Source: Candidatus Hydrogenedentota bacterium (GTDB taxonomy: Bacteria; Hydrogenedentota; Hydrogenedentia; Hydrogenedentales; SLHB01). Taken from it: 41,199 nt of DNA. Below the pieces are notes generated by a model. The model ran no database searches, was not told the DNA's origin, and saw nothing but the letters and a program-made list of their open reading frames with translations. Of this stretch, positions 1-8,140 are shown in pieces. The stretch is from positions 1 through 41,199 of the forward strand of contig JACRLJ010000130.1 of the NCBI GenBank assembly GCA_016215105.1, in the 5' to 3' direction. The first letter of the stretch is position 1. Every line of letters begins with the position of its first letter. Position numbers and translations under genes: made by a program.

Positions 1-1
1 A

Positions 2-2140
2 CCGGAACGCGGTGGAGACCTCGAGCTGAACAGGCTATTGAGTCCCTGTCAGGGGGCGCGTCCGTTGTTCGATATCTTGGTGGTCAACGAATTCGAGCGC
101 GCCCTGCTGGACTTGAAGAATACAGACTGCGTATGGGGCCCCGTTCATTCGAGCATAGGACAGGAAGCCACGGCGGTGGGCACAGTACACGCGCTACGAA
201 AAACCGACAAGATGTTGGGGACGCATCGCTCGCACCACCACTTTCTCTCGAAGGTCATGCGGCACGCGCTTGACGACTCGTGGAATCCCGCGATTGAAGC
301 GTTGCCTCCCGAAGGAGAGAACGTGCTCCGCCGATCCCTCGCGGAAATCATGGGTTTGGCGCCGGGCTATTGCGGAGGGCGGGGCGGCTCGATGCATCTG
401 CGTTGCGCCGAAGCAGGTTTTCTGGGATCGAATGCCATTGTGGCCGGCGGCGTGCCTATTGCCACGGGAGTAGCGTTTGCGGAAAAGCGAAACGAGACGG
501 GAAACGTGGTGGTAAGTTTTCTCGGCGATGGGGCCGTGAATCAAGGCGCGTTTCACGAGGCCTGCAATTTTGCCGCGGTCTGGAACCTGCCCGTCATCTT
601 CTTCATCGAGAACAACCTGTACGCCGTGGCCACCCATATCGAGACGGCATGCGCAGTGAAAGACCTGGCCGACCGCGCACGAGGCTACGGTATGGAAAGC
701 TGCATCGTCGACGGCTCCGACGTCGTACAGATATTGGCTACAATTGGCAACATCGCGGAACGCCTTCGCGCGGGCGGACCACCGTGGCTTGTCGAAGCCA
801 AATGTTACCGCCGATACCACCACGCCGGGGAACTGCCGGGCAGCGCATTCAAGTACCGCAGCCCGGCCGAAGAAAGCGCGTGGGCGAAGCGAGAGACTGT
901 CGAACGTTTTCCGCGGAGTCTTATCGAGGCGGGAATTCTGAACGCCGGTGACGTTGAACGGATTCGACTCCTTGCGAAAGAGGCCGTCTCGAAGGCCGTG
1001 GAATGCTGTACCGAGACGGGGCCGCCGCGGAAGGTTCGCGCGGAGCTCTGGCCGGCGCCAGAAACCGCGCGCGAAGGCCTGCGCAGTTCCGGACGGGAGT
1101 GGGAGGGAGTGTCGTTTAACGAGGCCGGGGACTTCCAGGACTTCGAGGAAGTGAAATACAGCGACGCGATAGCCGCGGTAACCGGCAGGTGGCTGGAACG
1201 AGATCCCAAGGTAGTTGTTGCCGGAGAAGAGGTCGCCAATTTTGGCGGCGGAGCCTACGGGGCCACAAAGAACCTTCCCGCGAAGTTTCCGGACCGGGTA
1301 TTGAACACGCCAATCTCCGAGGCCGGTATGACGGGTTTGGCGCTGGGCGCGGCAATGTCGGGCATGAGACCGGTAATTGAGATCATGTTTCCGGACTTTG
1401 CGCTTGTCGCGGCCGATCAGCTTTTCAACCAGATTGGAAAGGCTCGCCACATGTACGGCGGTACGACGGACCTTCCTCTCGTCGTGCGCACGCGAATCGC
1501 CGCCGGGTGCGGCTACGGCGGCCAGCACAGCATGGACCCGGTGGGGCTTTACGCCCTCTTTCCTGGATGGCGCATGGTCGCCCCCTCCGACGCCTTTGAC
1601 TACATCGGGCTTTTCAATTCCGCCATGCGATCACTTGATCCAGTCGTTATTCTCGAACACCACGCGTTGTATAGCCGGCGATTCCCGGTACCCTCAGGCA
1701 ACCTGGACTACTTTGTGCCCTTTGGCAAGGCACGGCGCGTAGCGCCCGGAACCGATGTTACGCTTGTCACCTATGGTCTCATGGTAAGCCGCTGCCAAGC
1801 GCTGTTGCCGCGGTGGGATGAAGAGGGCACGTCCGTCGAAATCATCGATTTGAGAACGTTGGATGCTCTGGGTATTGACTATGACCTCATCGGAGAATCT
1901 CTGAAGAAGACGGGCGCCATGATCGTCGTCGAAGAAGCGGCGAAGGGCATGTCCCTGGGAGGCCGAGTCGCCGCGGAAGTGACCGAGCGCTTTTTTGATT
2001 ATCTGGACGGCCCAATAGCCCGGCTCGCGTCAATCGATGTGCCGCTTTCGGTTTCCCGAGTCCTCGAGGCGGAAGCTTTACTAAAGGACTCGGAGATCTT
2101 CGCTACCACGACCGCGGTCGCCAGGCGAGCCTGGAGATAG
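2..2140 (+). CDS. Fused thiamine-diphosphate 2-oxoacid dehydrogenase E1 (alpha-beta), 5' open
   Basis: E1 component of a 2-oxoacid, acetoin or branched-chain dehydrogenase: TPP-dependent oxidative decarboxylation and acyl transfer to a lipoyl partner in the cytoplasm. Counting from a TTG at 38, the alpha half covers about residues 15-330. It has the HxSIGQEA region near 37-44 and the TPP motif GDGAVNQG at 163 with its NN at 192-193. The beta half covers about 375-700, with EEVANFGGG and the PISEAGMTGLALG stretch typical of transketolase-like beta subunits. At 700 residues it matches fused alpha-beta E1 proteins. The frame has no stop between base 2 and 38, and no ATG or good ribosome site there, so the true start may lie outside the window. 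The aldehyde dehydrogenase follows after 43 bases. No E2 or E3 gene is visible. The substrate cannot be read from sequence. Confidence 0.88.
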   Translation, partial: PERGGDLELNRLLSPCQGARPLFDILVVNEFERALLDLKNTDCVWGPVHSSIGQEATAVGTVHALRKTDKMLGTHRSHHHFLSKVMRHALDDSWNPAIEALPPEGENVLRRSLAEIMGLAPGYCGGRGGSMHLRCAEAGFLGSNAIVAGGVPIATGVAFAEKRNETGNVVVSFLGDGAVNQGAFHEACNFAAVWNLPVIFFIENNLYAVATHIETACAVKDLADRARGYGMESCIVDGSDVVQILATIGNIAERLRAGGPPWLVEAKCYRRYHHAGELPGSAFKYRSPAEESAWAKRETVERFPRSLIEAGILNAGDVERIRLLAKEAVSKAVECCTETGPPRKVRAELWPAPETAREGLRSSGREWEGVSFNEAGDFQDFEEVKYSDAIAAVTGRWLERDPKVVVAGEEVANFGGGAYGATKNLPAKFPDRVLNTPISEAGMTGLALGAAMSGMRPVIEIMFPDFALVAADQLFNQIGKARHMYGGTTDLPLVVRTRIAAGCGYGGQHSMDPVGLYALFPGWRMVAPSDAFDYIGLFNSAMRSLDPVVILEHHALYSRRFPVPSGNLDYFVPFGKARRVAPGTDVTLVTYGLMVSRCQALLPRWDEEGTSVEIIDLRTLDALGIDYDLIGESLKKTGAMIVVEEAAKGMSLGGRVAAEVTERFFDYLDGPIARLASIDVPLSVSRVLEAEALLKDSEIFATTTAVARRAWR

Positions 2141-2183
2141 GCCTCGAAATACAAGGTTTCCGCGAGGCGGAAAGGAGTACTTG

Positions 2184-3641
2184 ATGTCAGTCGTCTCATG
2201 TCAGAATTACATCGGCGGTGAATGGGTAAGCGCCGAGAACGAGAAGACTTTTGAACAGCGGAATCCTGCCCGCCTGTCAGAGGTCACGGGACGGTTTGCG
2301 CTATCGAGCGCGACGGACGTCCGCCGCGCGATTGCAGCCGCCGAGGAAGCGTTTCCGAAGTGGCGATCTACTTCGCCGGCGCGCCGGGCCGAAATTCTCC
2401 GCCGCGCATGGAGGCTCCTGATCGATCGGCGGGAATCCATAGCGAAAGTGGTGACTGCCGAAAACGGCAAGACCATGGCCGAGTCCCTCGCCGAGGTGGA
2501 CTCAGCGGCACAGGAGATGGAGTACCAAATTGCCGAGGGGCTCCGAATGTTCGGGGAAACGGCGCCATCCAGGCAATCCGGTGTATTTGCCTATTCCATG
2601 AGGGAGCCGCTCGGCGTGGCAGGCATTATCAGTCCGTGGAACTTCCCATTCAACGTGCCCGTGAGAAAGTGCGTTCCCGCCCTCATATCAGGCAATACGT
2701 GCGTCTTCAAACCGGCAAGTTTGACCCCGCAGACTGGCGTGCGCTTTGTCGAATTGTTCTGTGATGCGGGGCTGCCCGCCGGAGTCCTCAATCTCGTCAC
2801 TGGGCCGGGAGGAGAAGCGGGTGATACGCTGATTTCCGACCCTCGAGTAAAGGCGATTTCGTTTACGGGCTCGACCAACGTAGGCATGGCCATCCATCAA
2901 AAGGCCGCGGCGACACTGACTCGTACTCAACTGGAAATGGGTGGAAAGAACGCGGCGGTTATTCTCGAAGACGCCGATTTGGACCTGGCCGCAGACGCAA
3001 CAGTTCTTGCGGCGTTCGCGTGCGCAGGGCAATGGTGTACATCCACGAGCCGCGCTATTGTCTCGAAGAATATTGCCGAGGAGTTTGCGGCGCGCGTGGT
3101 GGACAGAGCGGCCAGCATTTGCGTGGGCGACGGCACGGACCCCGCGACCGGCATGGGCCCGGTGTGCGGCCGCGCCCAGTTGGATGGAATTCTGAAGTAC
3201 ATCGAAAAGGGCCGTGAGGAAGGCGCCATACTGCTGACCGGAGGTGGCCGGGTTTCCGGCGCCGCCTGGGACGACGGGTGTTTCATCAGACCGACGGTTT
3301 TCGGAAACGTTACGCCCGATATGGCCATCGCGCGCGAGGAGATATTCGGGCCCGTACTCGTCTTGCTCACCGTAGCGGACCTCGATGAGGCCATCCGCGT
3401 TGCCGACGCGGTCCCGTTTGGGTTGGCTTCCTCGATATTCACAAACGACCTTAGCAAGGCCATGGCCTTTGTCGAAAGAACCGACGTCGGCTTAACGCAC
3501 GTCAACATGATGTCCGCGTACAAGGAGCCGCAACTCGCTTTTGGCGGCAGAAAGGAATCCGGGTTCGGTTTGCCCGAAGCCGGCAAGACCGGGATCGAGT
3601 TCTTTACGCAGCACAAAGTCGTTTACGTGAAATATCGATAA
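2184..3641 (+). CDS. NAD(P)-dependent aldehyde dehydrogenase, ketoglutarate-semialdehyde type
   Basis: ALDH-superfamily enzyme oxidising an aldehyde to an acid. Of 485 residues, the visible signatures are SPWNFPFN near 150, the cofactor lysine in VFKPAS (K176), FTGSTNVG near 228-234, the general-base glutamate in LEMGGKN (E251), the catalytic cysteine in AGQWCTSTSR (C285) and EEIFGPVL in the C-terminal third. The ending FFTQHKVVYVKYR resembles 2,5-dioxovalerate / alpha-ketoglutaric semialdehyde dehydrogenases of sugar-acid catabolism; that subfamily call is inference. ATG 2184 is chosen because GGAG at 2174-2177 lies 6 bases upstream; a TTG sits just before it. It is probably cotranscribed with the E1 gene and is convergent with the VOC-SDR-SSS operon. 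Confidence 0.9.
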   Translation: MSVVSCQNYIGGEWVSAENEKTFEQRNPARLSEVTGRFALSSATDVRRAIAAAEEAFPKWRSTSPARRAEILRRAWRLLIDRRESIAKVVTAENGKTMAESLAEVDSAAQEMEYQIAEGLRMFGETAPSRQSGVFAYSMREPLGVAGIISPWNFPFNVPVRKCVPALISGNTCVFKPASLTPQTGVRFVELFCDAGLPAGVLNLVTGPGGEAGDTLISDPRVKAISFTGSTNVGMAIHQKAAATLTRTQLEMGGKNAAVILEDADLDLAADATVLAAFACAGQWCTSTSRAIVSKNIAEEFAARVVDRAASICVGDGTDPATGMGPVCGRAQLDGILKYIEKGREEGAILLTGGGRVSGAAWDDGCFIRPTVFGNVTPDMAIAREEIFGPVLVLLTVADLDEAIRVADAVPFGLASSIFTNDLSKAMAFVERTDVGLTHVNMMSAYKEPQLAFGGRKESGFGLPEAGKTGIEFFTQHKVVYVKYR

Positions 3642-3657
3642 GGCGGATCGCAAGCGC

Positions 3658-4113
3658 TTACGGCGGGCGCTGAAGATCGTTCGCCGGCGTTTCACGCAAC
3701 TCGCAGATCTCCCCGTCGGGTCCACGAAAATAGACGATCCAAACACCGGGGCGGAACTCTACGGGGGCGCTGAGAAAGTGTACGCCCTTCGCCTTCAGGT
3801 CGCCATAGTCGGCTCGGACGTCGGTCGATTGGAAGCCCAGGTGAATCCAACCGTGATCCGCCTGTCTCCGTCCGGGCTCCAGGGTTTCCCCGCGCGGTTC
3901 CTTGTACTCAAACACCTCGAGCATGTTGTTTCCCATCCGAAGATGAGCAATGCGGGCGTGGCATCCCGGAAGGTTTACTACCTCGCCGAGACCCGACTCG
4001 GGCCCTGCATCGAGAACTCGGATCACCTCGAGTCCAAGCAGGTCACGGTAGAATGCGACAGATATATCCAGATCGGAAACGCTTAAGGCCATATGCTCGA
4101 GTCTTGAAATCAT
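3658..4113 (-). CDS. VOC (glyoxalase/epimerase-like) metalloprotein
   Basis: Vicinal-oxygen-chelate fold protein of 151 residues with two beta-alpha-beta-beta-beta modules. The likely metal ligands are in the expected places: H7 (LEHMALSV), E66 (NNMLEVFEY), H91 (GWIHLGF) and E138 (GEICELRE). FYRDLLGLEV at 21-30 is the classic first-module helix. The family includes lactoylglutathione lyases, methylmalonyl-CoA epimerases and ring-cleavage dioxygenases; length and motifs fit the lyase/epimerase group, but the substrate is unknown. It is the last gene of a leftward operon with SSS transporter and two SDR dehydrogenases, 22 bases after the second SDR, so it probably handles an intermediate of the same catabolic route. 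It converges with the aldehyde dehydrogenase, 16 bases away. Confidence 0.85.
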   Translation of the reverse strand: MISRLEHMALSVSDLDISVAFYRDLLGLEVIRVLDAGPESGLGEVVNLPGCHARIAHLRMGNNMLEVFEYKEPRGETLEPGRRQADHGWIHLGFQSTDVRADYGDLKAKGVHFLSAPVEFRPGVWIVYFRGPDGEICELRETPANDLQRPP

Positions 4114-4135
4114 CGCAGGTCAGCCTATCCCCGTC

Positions 4136-4861
4136 TCAATCCATCCGTAGGCCACCGTTCACGTCCAGTGTGGCGCCGGTAATGTAGGAGGCGCAATCAG
4201 ATGCAAGGAATAGAATCGGTTGGACCACTTCGGACGCGTCGCCTATCCTGCCCATCGGGATAGTCTCTTTGTACTTCTCCAATTGCGCGGCCGACGCCGC
4301 CCTCGTCATTTCCGTGTCGATGACTCCCGGCGCCACGGCGTTCACGCGGACGCCGTACGGCGCCCCGTGAAGCGCCAGCGTCTTGGTGAGACACACGAGC
4401 CCGGCTTTGCTGGCGCTGTAATGCGCCCCTACGGCAATGCCGCCGACCTTTCCGGCCAGCGACGCCATGTTGACGATCGCGCCGCCTCGCTGACTCACCA
4501 TCGCCTTCATTAGCATCTGACTCAACAGGAACGCCGAAGTCAGATTCACGTTCAGAACTTTGTCCCATTCCTCGACAGCGATGTCCATGAGCGGCGTCCG
4601 CGGGCAGATCCCGGCGCTGTTGACCAGGACGTCGATTCGATTCGTCTTGTCCAGGACGCCGTCAACCCATTCCCGCATGAAGCGGGAGTCCGTGATATCG
4701 CCTTGGGCGAAGTTGCGGGCCGCCTCGCCACGCAGGTCCGATCCGTAGACCTCGGCGCCCAGAGCCGCGAATCCCTCGCAAATCTCGCGCCCAAGGCCGC
4801 CTGCCGCTCCAGTGACCAGAACGACTTTGCCTCGAAATTCCATGGACTTGGTATGCGCCAC
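4136..4861 (-). CDS. SDR-family NAD(P) oxidoreductase
   Basis: Classical short-chain dehydrogenase/reductase of 241 residues, complete. The cofactor motif TGAAGGLG lies near residues 17-24, the structural NSAG variant of NNAG is near 85, the serine is in NMASLAG, and the catalytic YSASK follows about 13 residues later. The PG..DTEM segment and the C-terminal GGLRMD are typical of the 3-oxoacyl-reductase / sugar-dehydrogenase group. The start shown is a GTG at 4861, 1 base after the previous SDR's stop; an ATG at 4843 (MEFRGKVV) gives a more usual N terminus, and neither has a strong ribosome site. It is the third gene of the SSS-SDR-SDR-VOC operon. The substrate is unknown; sugar or hydroxy-acid oxidation is a guess from context. 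Confidence 0.85.
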   Translation of the reverse strand: MAHTKSMEFRGKVVLVTGAAGGLGREICEGFAALGAEVYGSDLRGEAARNFAQGDITDSRFMREWVDGVLDKTNRIDVLVNSAGICPRTPLMDIAVEEWDKVLNVNLTSAFLLSQMLMKAMVSQRGGAIVNMASLAGKVGGIAVGAHYSASKAGLVCLTKTLALHGAPYGVRVNAVAPGVIDTEMTRAASAAQLEKYKETIPMGRIGDASEVVQPILFLASDCASYITGATLDVNGGLRMD

Positions 4862-4862
4862 C

Positions 4863-5657
4863 CTAATACCCCAGTGTTATGCCGCCATCAATGTTGATTG
4901 TGGTACCCGTGATGAAACTCGAGTCGTCCTCGCACGCCAGGAACAAGGCCGCCTTCCCGCATTCGCGTATCGTTCCGATACGGCCAAGCGGATGCTGCCC
5001 GTAGATGTATTTTCGCGCGGCCGCCTCATCTTCCTGCTGGCCAAACCAGTCCTCGACCAAGGGGGTCTGAATCCAGCCGGGACAGATCACGTTGACGCGG
5101 ATGCCGTCCCCGGCGAAGTCAATGGCCATGCCACGGCTCATCGCGATCTGGCCGCCCTTCGTTGCGGAGTAGGCCCCCGCGTTGGGCTGGCCGACGAGTC
5201 CGACCATGCTGCTGATGTTGATGATGGCGCCGCGGGTCTTGCGCAGGTGCGGGATGGCGTACTTCGAGCACAGAAACGTGCTGCGCAAGTTGGTGTTGAT
5301 GATGAAGTCCCATTCCTCTTCCGAGGTCTGTTCCACATTCTTGGAAATGTGGTATCCGGCATTGTTCACCAGGATATCCAGTTTGCCGAACGTATCCAGC
5401 GTGGTCTTGATCATCCTCTGGATGTCCGCGCCGCTGGTGACATCGGTCTTGATGAACAGGGCTCGTCCATCCGCCGACCCGAGTTCCTGAGCGACGCGCT
5501 GTCCCTCTGGTTCCGAGCGGCACACCACTACCACGCTGGCGCCCTCTTCCGAGAAGACCTGAGCAATGCCGAGCCCAATCCGAGGGGCGCCGTCACAGGT
5601 GTCGAGCCGTCTTATCCCGATGGCGTCCCAGGCCATTCCAGGTTCATCGAAACACAA
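4863..5657 (-). CDS. SDR-family oxidoreductase with a damaged N terminus
   Basis: Short-chain dehydrogenase with intact catalytic core: VNNAG, INISSMVG serine, YSATKGG tyrosine-lysine, and the C-terminal TTINIDGG typical of bacterial SDRs. The first 25 residues are wrong for the family. Where K-x-A-L-V-T-G-x-x-x-G-I-G is expected, this frame reads DTCDGAPRIGLGIA, lacking the TG and one glycine. The ATG that overlaps the upstream transporter's stop as ATGA (5647) enters another frame that stops after 11 codons at TAA 5614-5612, and VT of the missing motif is visible in that frame. Starts available to the open frame are a TTG at 5657 (inside the transporter) or an ATG at 5636. Either the gene has recent indels or the consensus sequence has errors. 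Function is doubtful as written. Confidence 0.7.
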   Translation of the reverse strand: MCFDEPGMAWDAIGIRRLDTCDGAPRIGLGIAQVFSEEGASVVVVCRSEPEGQRVAQELGSADGRALFIKTDVTSGADIQRMIKTTLDTFGKLDILVNNAGYHISKNVEQTSEEEWDFIINTNLRSTFLCSKYAIPHLRKTRGAIINISSMVGLVGQPNAGAYSATKGGQIAMSRGMAIDFAGDGIRVNVICPGWIQTPLVEDWFGQQEDEAAARKYIYGQHPLGRIGTIRECGKAALFLACEDDSSFITGTTINIDGGITLGY

Positions 5658-7254
5658 TGTAGAGAAGGATAATCACGCCGCACAACAGGCCCGACAACAG
5701 GCGATAGTCGCCTATTCCTTCCCACGCGCCCCCCTTCACCGCTTCGAACGGGGTACGCCACACGAGTTTCGCGCTCTCTTCGGTGTGTTGGTGCGGTCTC
5801 AACCACGAAACAAAAACCAGCAACAACGAACAGATCACAAACAGGTAGAAGGCCGACATCATGAACGGAATATTCCATCCCGTCTTGTCCTTATACCAAT
5901 CGAGCAGAAAGACGATGAACCCCAGCCCAAACCCCGTCCATAGCGTCACAATAGCCGCCCGCGACGACGAGCGTTTCCAGAACACCCCCCAGACAAAAAC
6001 CACCGTGATGGGCGGCGCAATGTAACAGATCATCACGTTGAGGCCCTGAAAGATACTGTCGAAACGGCCCAGAAACGGGGACCAGATCATCGCGGCAATC
6101 ATGGCCACGAAGGTCGCCACTCGTCCGACCGCCACCAGTTTGCGCTCGGACACGTCCGGACGCCAGCGCTTATAAATATCGTAGCTGAAGAGCGTGGCGA
6201 TCGAGTTCAGCGCGCCGGACACCGTGCTCATTAGCGCTGCCAAGAGAGCGGCCGCCATCATACCGCGCAGACCAATCGGCATGAGATGGAAAATCATGAA
6301 CGCGTAGGTGCCGGAAGAATTGCTGAGTTGTTCCCCGGGCAGCAGGTGCTTGTTGATCAATCCGGCGCACAGGAGGCCCGGCAAGACAAAGATGAACACG
6401 GGAAGTATCTTGATGAACCCGCAAAACAGCGCGCCGAGCCGCGCGTTGCGCTCGTCCTTGGCTCCCAAGACACGCTGCACGATGGTCTGATCCGCGCACC
6501 AGTACCACAGACCGATCACCGGATACCCGAGCATGACCGAGTACCACGGCAAGCCCGATGAGTCGCCCGACGGGCGCAGAATCGTAAGCTTGACAGGATC
6601 TACCGATTGGACCAGTCCGTCCCAACCGCCAATCTTATAGTAGGCCACCCCCGTAATAGCGAAAGCGCCAGCCAGCAGGATACCGGTCTGGATCGCTTCG
6701 GTGACGACCACGGCCATCAATCCCCCCACGATCGTGTACAAACCTGTCAATACGGAGACAAGGATGATGCTGGTGTAGATGTCGACGCCGAACAGTCCCT
6801 CCATGACCACGGCCCCCGCGTACAGCGAAGTGCCGATATGGATAAAGATTGCCGATAGTATCGAGACGAAAGCCAGCCAGTCCCGGCAAGTCCTCGAGTA
6901 GCGCTTCTCGAGGAAATCGGGAAGGGTGGACACATTGGCCCGAATGTAGAACGGGGCGAAGAAAAGCGCCAGACACACCAACGTGAACGCCGCCATCCAT
7001 TCAAAGTTTCCGTACGCAAGCCCGTTCTTATACCCCTCTTGCGCAAGGCTGACCAAGTGAACCGTCGAAATGTTCGTCGAAAACAGCGCTAACCCAATCA
7101 CCGGCCACGGCAACTGTTTGCCGGCGAGGAAATAGCCATCACTCTTTTCGCGGAGCCGGGGGCGAATTCCCGCCCAGCAACCGAGTCCCACGATGCCAAC
7201 CAGGTAGACCACAATAACGGCCATGTCGACAGGGTCAATACGAATCTGGGGCAT
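5644..7254 (-). CDS. Sodium:solute symporter (SSS/SGLT family)
   Basis: Inner-membrane Na+-coupled uptake carrier of 536 residues with about 13-14 hydrophobic segments. Family signs include SDGYFLAGKQLPW near 40-52, the following LALFSTNIS and the VGGLMAVVVTEAIQ segment resembling SGLT sugar carriers. ATG 7254 is chosen because GAGGAG lies 7 bases upstream; a TTG two codons earlier is less likely. The stop TGA (5646-5644) overlaps an ATG of the following SDR by four bases, a coupling arrangement. It heads the operon SSS-SDR-SDR-VOC and so probably imports the compound those enzymes oxidise. Sugar or sugar acid is the most common SSS substrate in such operons, but the sequence alone does not fix it. 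Confidence 0.9.
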   Translation of the reverse strand: MPQIRIDPVDMAVIVVYLVGIVGLGCWAGIRPRLREKSDGYFLAGKQLPWPVIGLALFSTNISTVHLVSLAQEGYKNGLAYGNFEWMAAFTLVCLALFFAPFYIRANVSTLPDFLEKRYSRTCRDWLAFVSILSAIFIHIGTSLYAGAVVMEGLFGVDIYTSIILVSVLTGLYTIVGGLMAVVVTEAIQTGILLAGAFAITGVAYYKIGGWDGLVQSVDPVKLTILRPSGDSSGLPWYSVMLGYPVIGLWYWCADQTIVQRVLGAKDERNARLGALFCGFIKILPVFIFVLPGLLCAGLINKHLLPGEQLSNSSGTYAFMIFHLMPIGLRGMMAAALLAALMSTVSGALNSIATLFSYDIYKRWRPDVSERKLVAVGRVATFVAMIAAMIWSPFLGRFDSIFQGLNVMICYIAPPITVVFVWGVFWKRSSSRAAIVTLWTGFGLGFIVFLLDWYKDKTGWNIPFMMSAFYLFVICSLLLVFVSWLRPHQHTEESAKLVWRTPFEAVKGGAWEGIGDYRLLSGLLCGVIILLYIVFR

Positions 7255-7295
7255 TAACAAACTCCTCTCCGGTTCGCCCGATCCCGCGACGTACT

Positions 7296-7350
7296 ACATA
7301 ATTTCGTAATCAGCGGGGATAGTAGCACAACGGCTGGTTTGGTTTTCAAG
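7296..7350 (-). promoter_or_regulatory. Possible promoter and operator of the SSS operon
   Basis: On the minus strand TTGAAA (7350-7345) and TACTAT (7325-7320) could be -35 and -10 boxes with a slightly long 19-base spacer. Just downstream, 7296-7309 is a near-palindrome (TAC, two bases, AATT, two bases, GTA) in the position of a repressor operator. Weak evidence, by eye only. Confidence 0.25.
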
Positions 7351-7496
7351 GGGAGGTAGTGTCGCGCCAAGATCCGAAGGCAGGCGCCGCCCTCCGGCGC
7401 CCCGGCGCTTCTTTCACATCGCTTGTCCACCCGGGAGGACTGAAACTCAATGCCGCACGAATCGTTCTAATACAACCAAACCCACATCAAAAGGCA

Positions 7497-8099
7497 TCAC
7501 GACGTTCCAGTCTGAAACGTGCGGCATCCCTCTTCGAGCGTGCTCACGGTTTGTTCGATTTCTGGCGCTGATGGGAAGATGTTCGTCGTATCTTCGCTCT
7601 GAAGCGCTTTCCGGCCCCGCGCCGCCATTCGTTCCAGACTTACTGCCACCTCCACGAACGGTTTCATCCGTTCGCACAAGCCTTCTCGCGCCAGCGCATG
7701 CGCATCGAGTCCAAACGGCTTCGACGCAGAAGCGGGGCGTGCGCTCTTGGTGGTGACGCTTCGTATGTCCGATTCGAGCACTCGCAATGCTCGTTTCGCG
7801 CTCCGCATTATCAATATGACCGAGACAGCGGCGACCACGACGATTGCCGTGACCATGATCAGATTAATCTCGACGAGGGGCGGCATGATGACCTTCCACA
7901 CGTCGCGCGTCGGCATATGGGAGCGGTACATCATGTCCAAGACGGCGTTCTTGACACACACGTATACCACTCCTCCCGTGGCCGCGGAAGTTGTCACCGC
8001 CAGAAAACACAGCCACCCGATGAAACGGCCTTGATACCTTTTATTGATGAAGTAGCGTCTGCGCGGGGGACGCTGGTTTGAGCCAGTCGGCGTTTCCAT
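7497..8099 (-). CDS. Two-TM membrane protein, HAMP/chemoreceptor-like N terminus
   Basis: 200-residue inner-membrane protein. A basic N terminus (RRRYFINKRYQGRF, about 13-26) precedes TM1 (about 27-48), a short periplasmic loop of about 27 residues and TM2 (about 76-98), after which the chain looks like the start of a HAMP segment and a soluble helical tail. The R-R-R-Y-F-I-x-K-x-x-Q-x-R-F type N terminus is seen in chemoreceptor-like proteins of bacteria rich in multiheme cytochromes. No methyl-accepting, kinase or cyclase domain is present, so it is either a truncated sensor or a scaffold. It is the last gene of the leftward HAMP / heptaheme / membrane-protein operon, 41 bases after the cytochrome. 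No function can be assigned beyond a membrane partner of that cytochrome. Confidence 0.7.
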   Translation of the reverse strand: METPTGSNQRPPRRRYFINKRYQGRFIGWLCFLAVTTSAATGGVVYVCVKNAVLDMMYRSHMPTRDVWKVIMPPLVEINLIMVTAIVVVAAVSVILIMRSAKRALRVLESDIRSVTTKSARPASASKPFGLDAHALAREGLCERMKPFVEVAVSLERMAARGRKALQSEDTTNIFPSAPEIEQTVSTLEEGCRTFQTGTS

Positions 8100-8140
8100 C
8101 GTTCAGTCAATCTCCGTATCTATCGTGTTCCGAACGCCAG

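Noticed and set aside
194-1528. 444-residue minus-strand frame opposite the E1 gene
   Set aside because: Arginine/histidine-rich translation with no domain; it is the antisense shadow of a clear E1 coding sequence.
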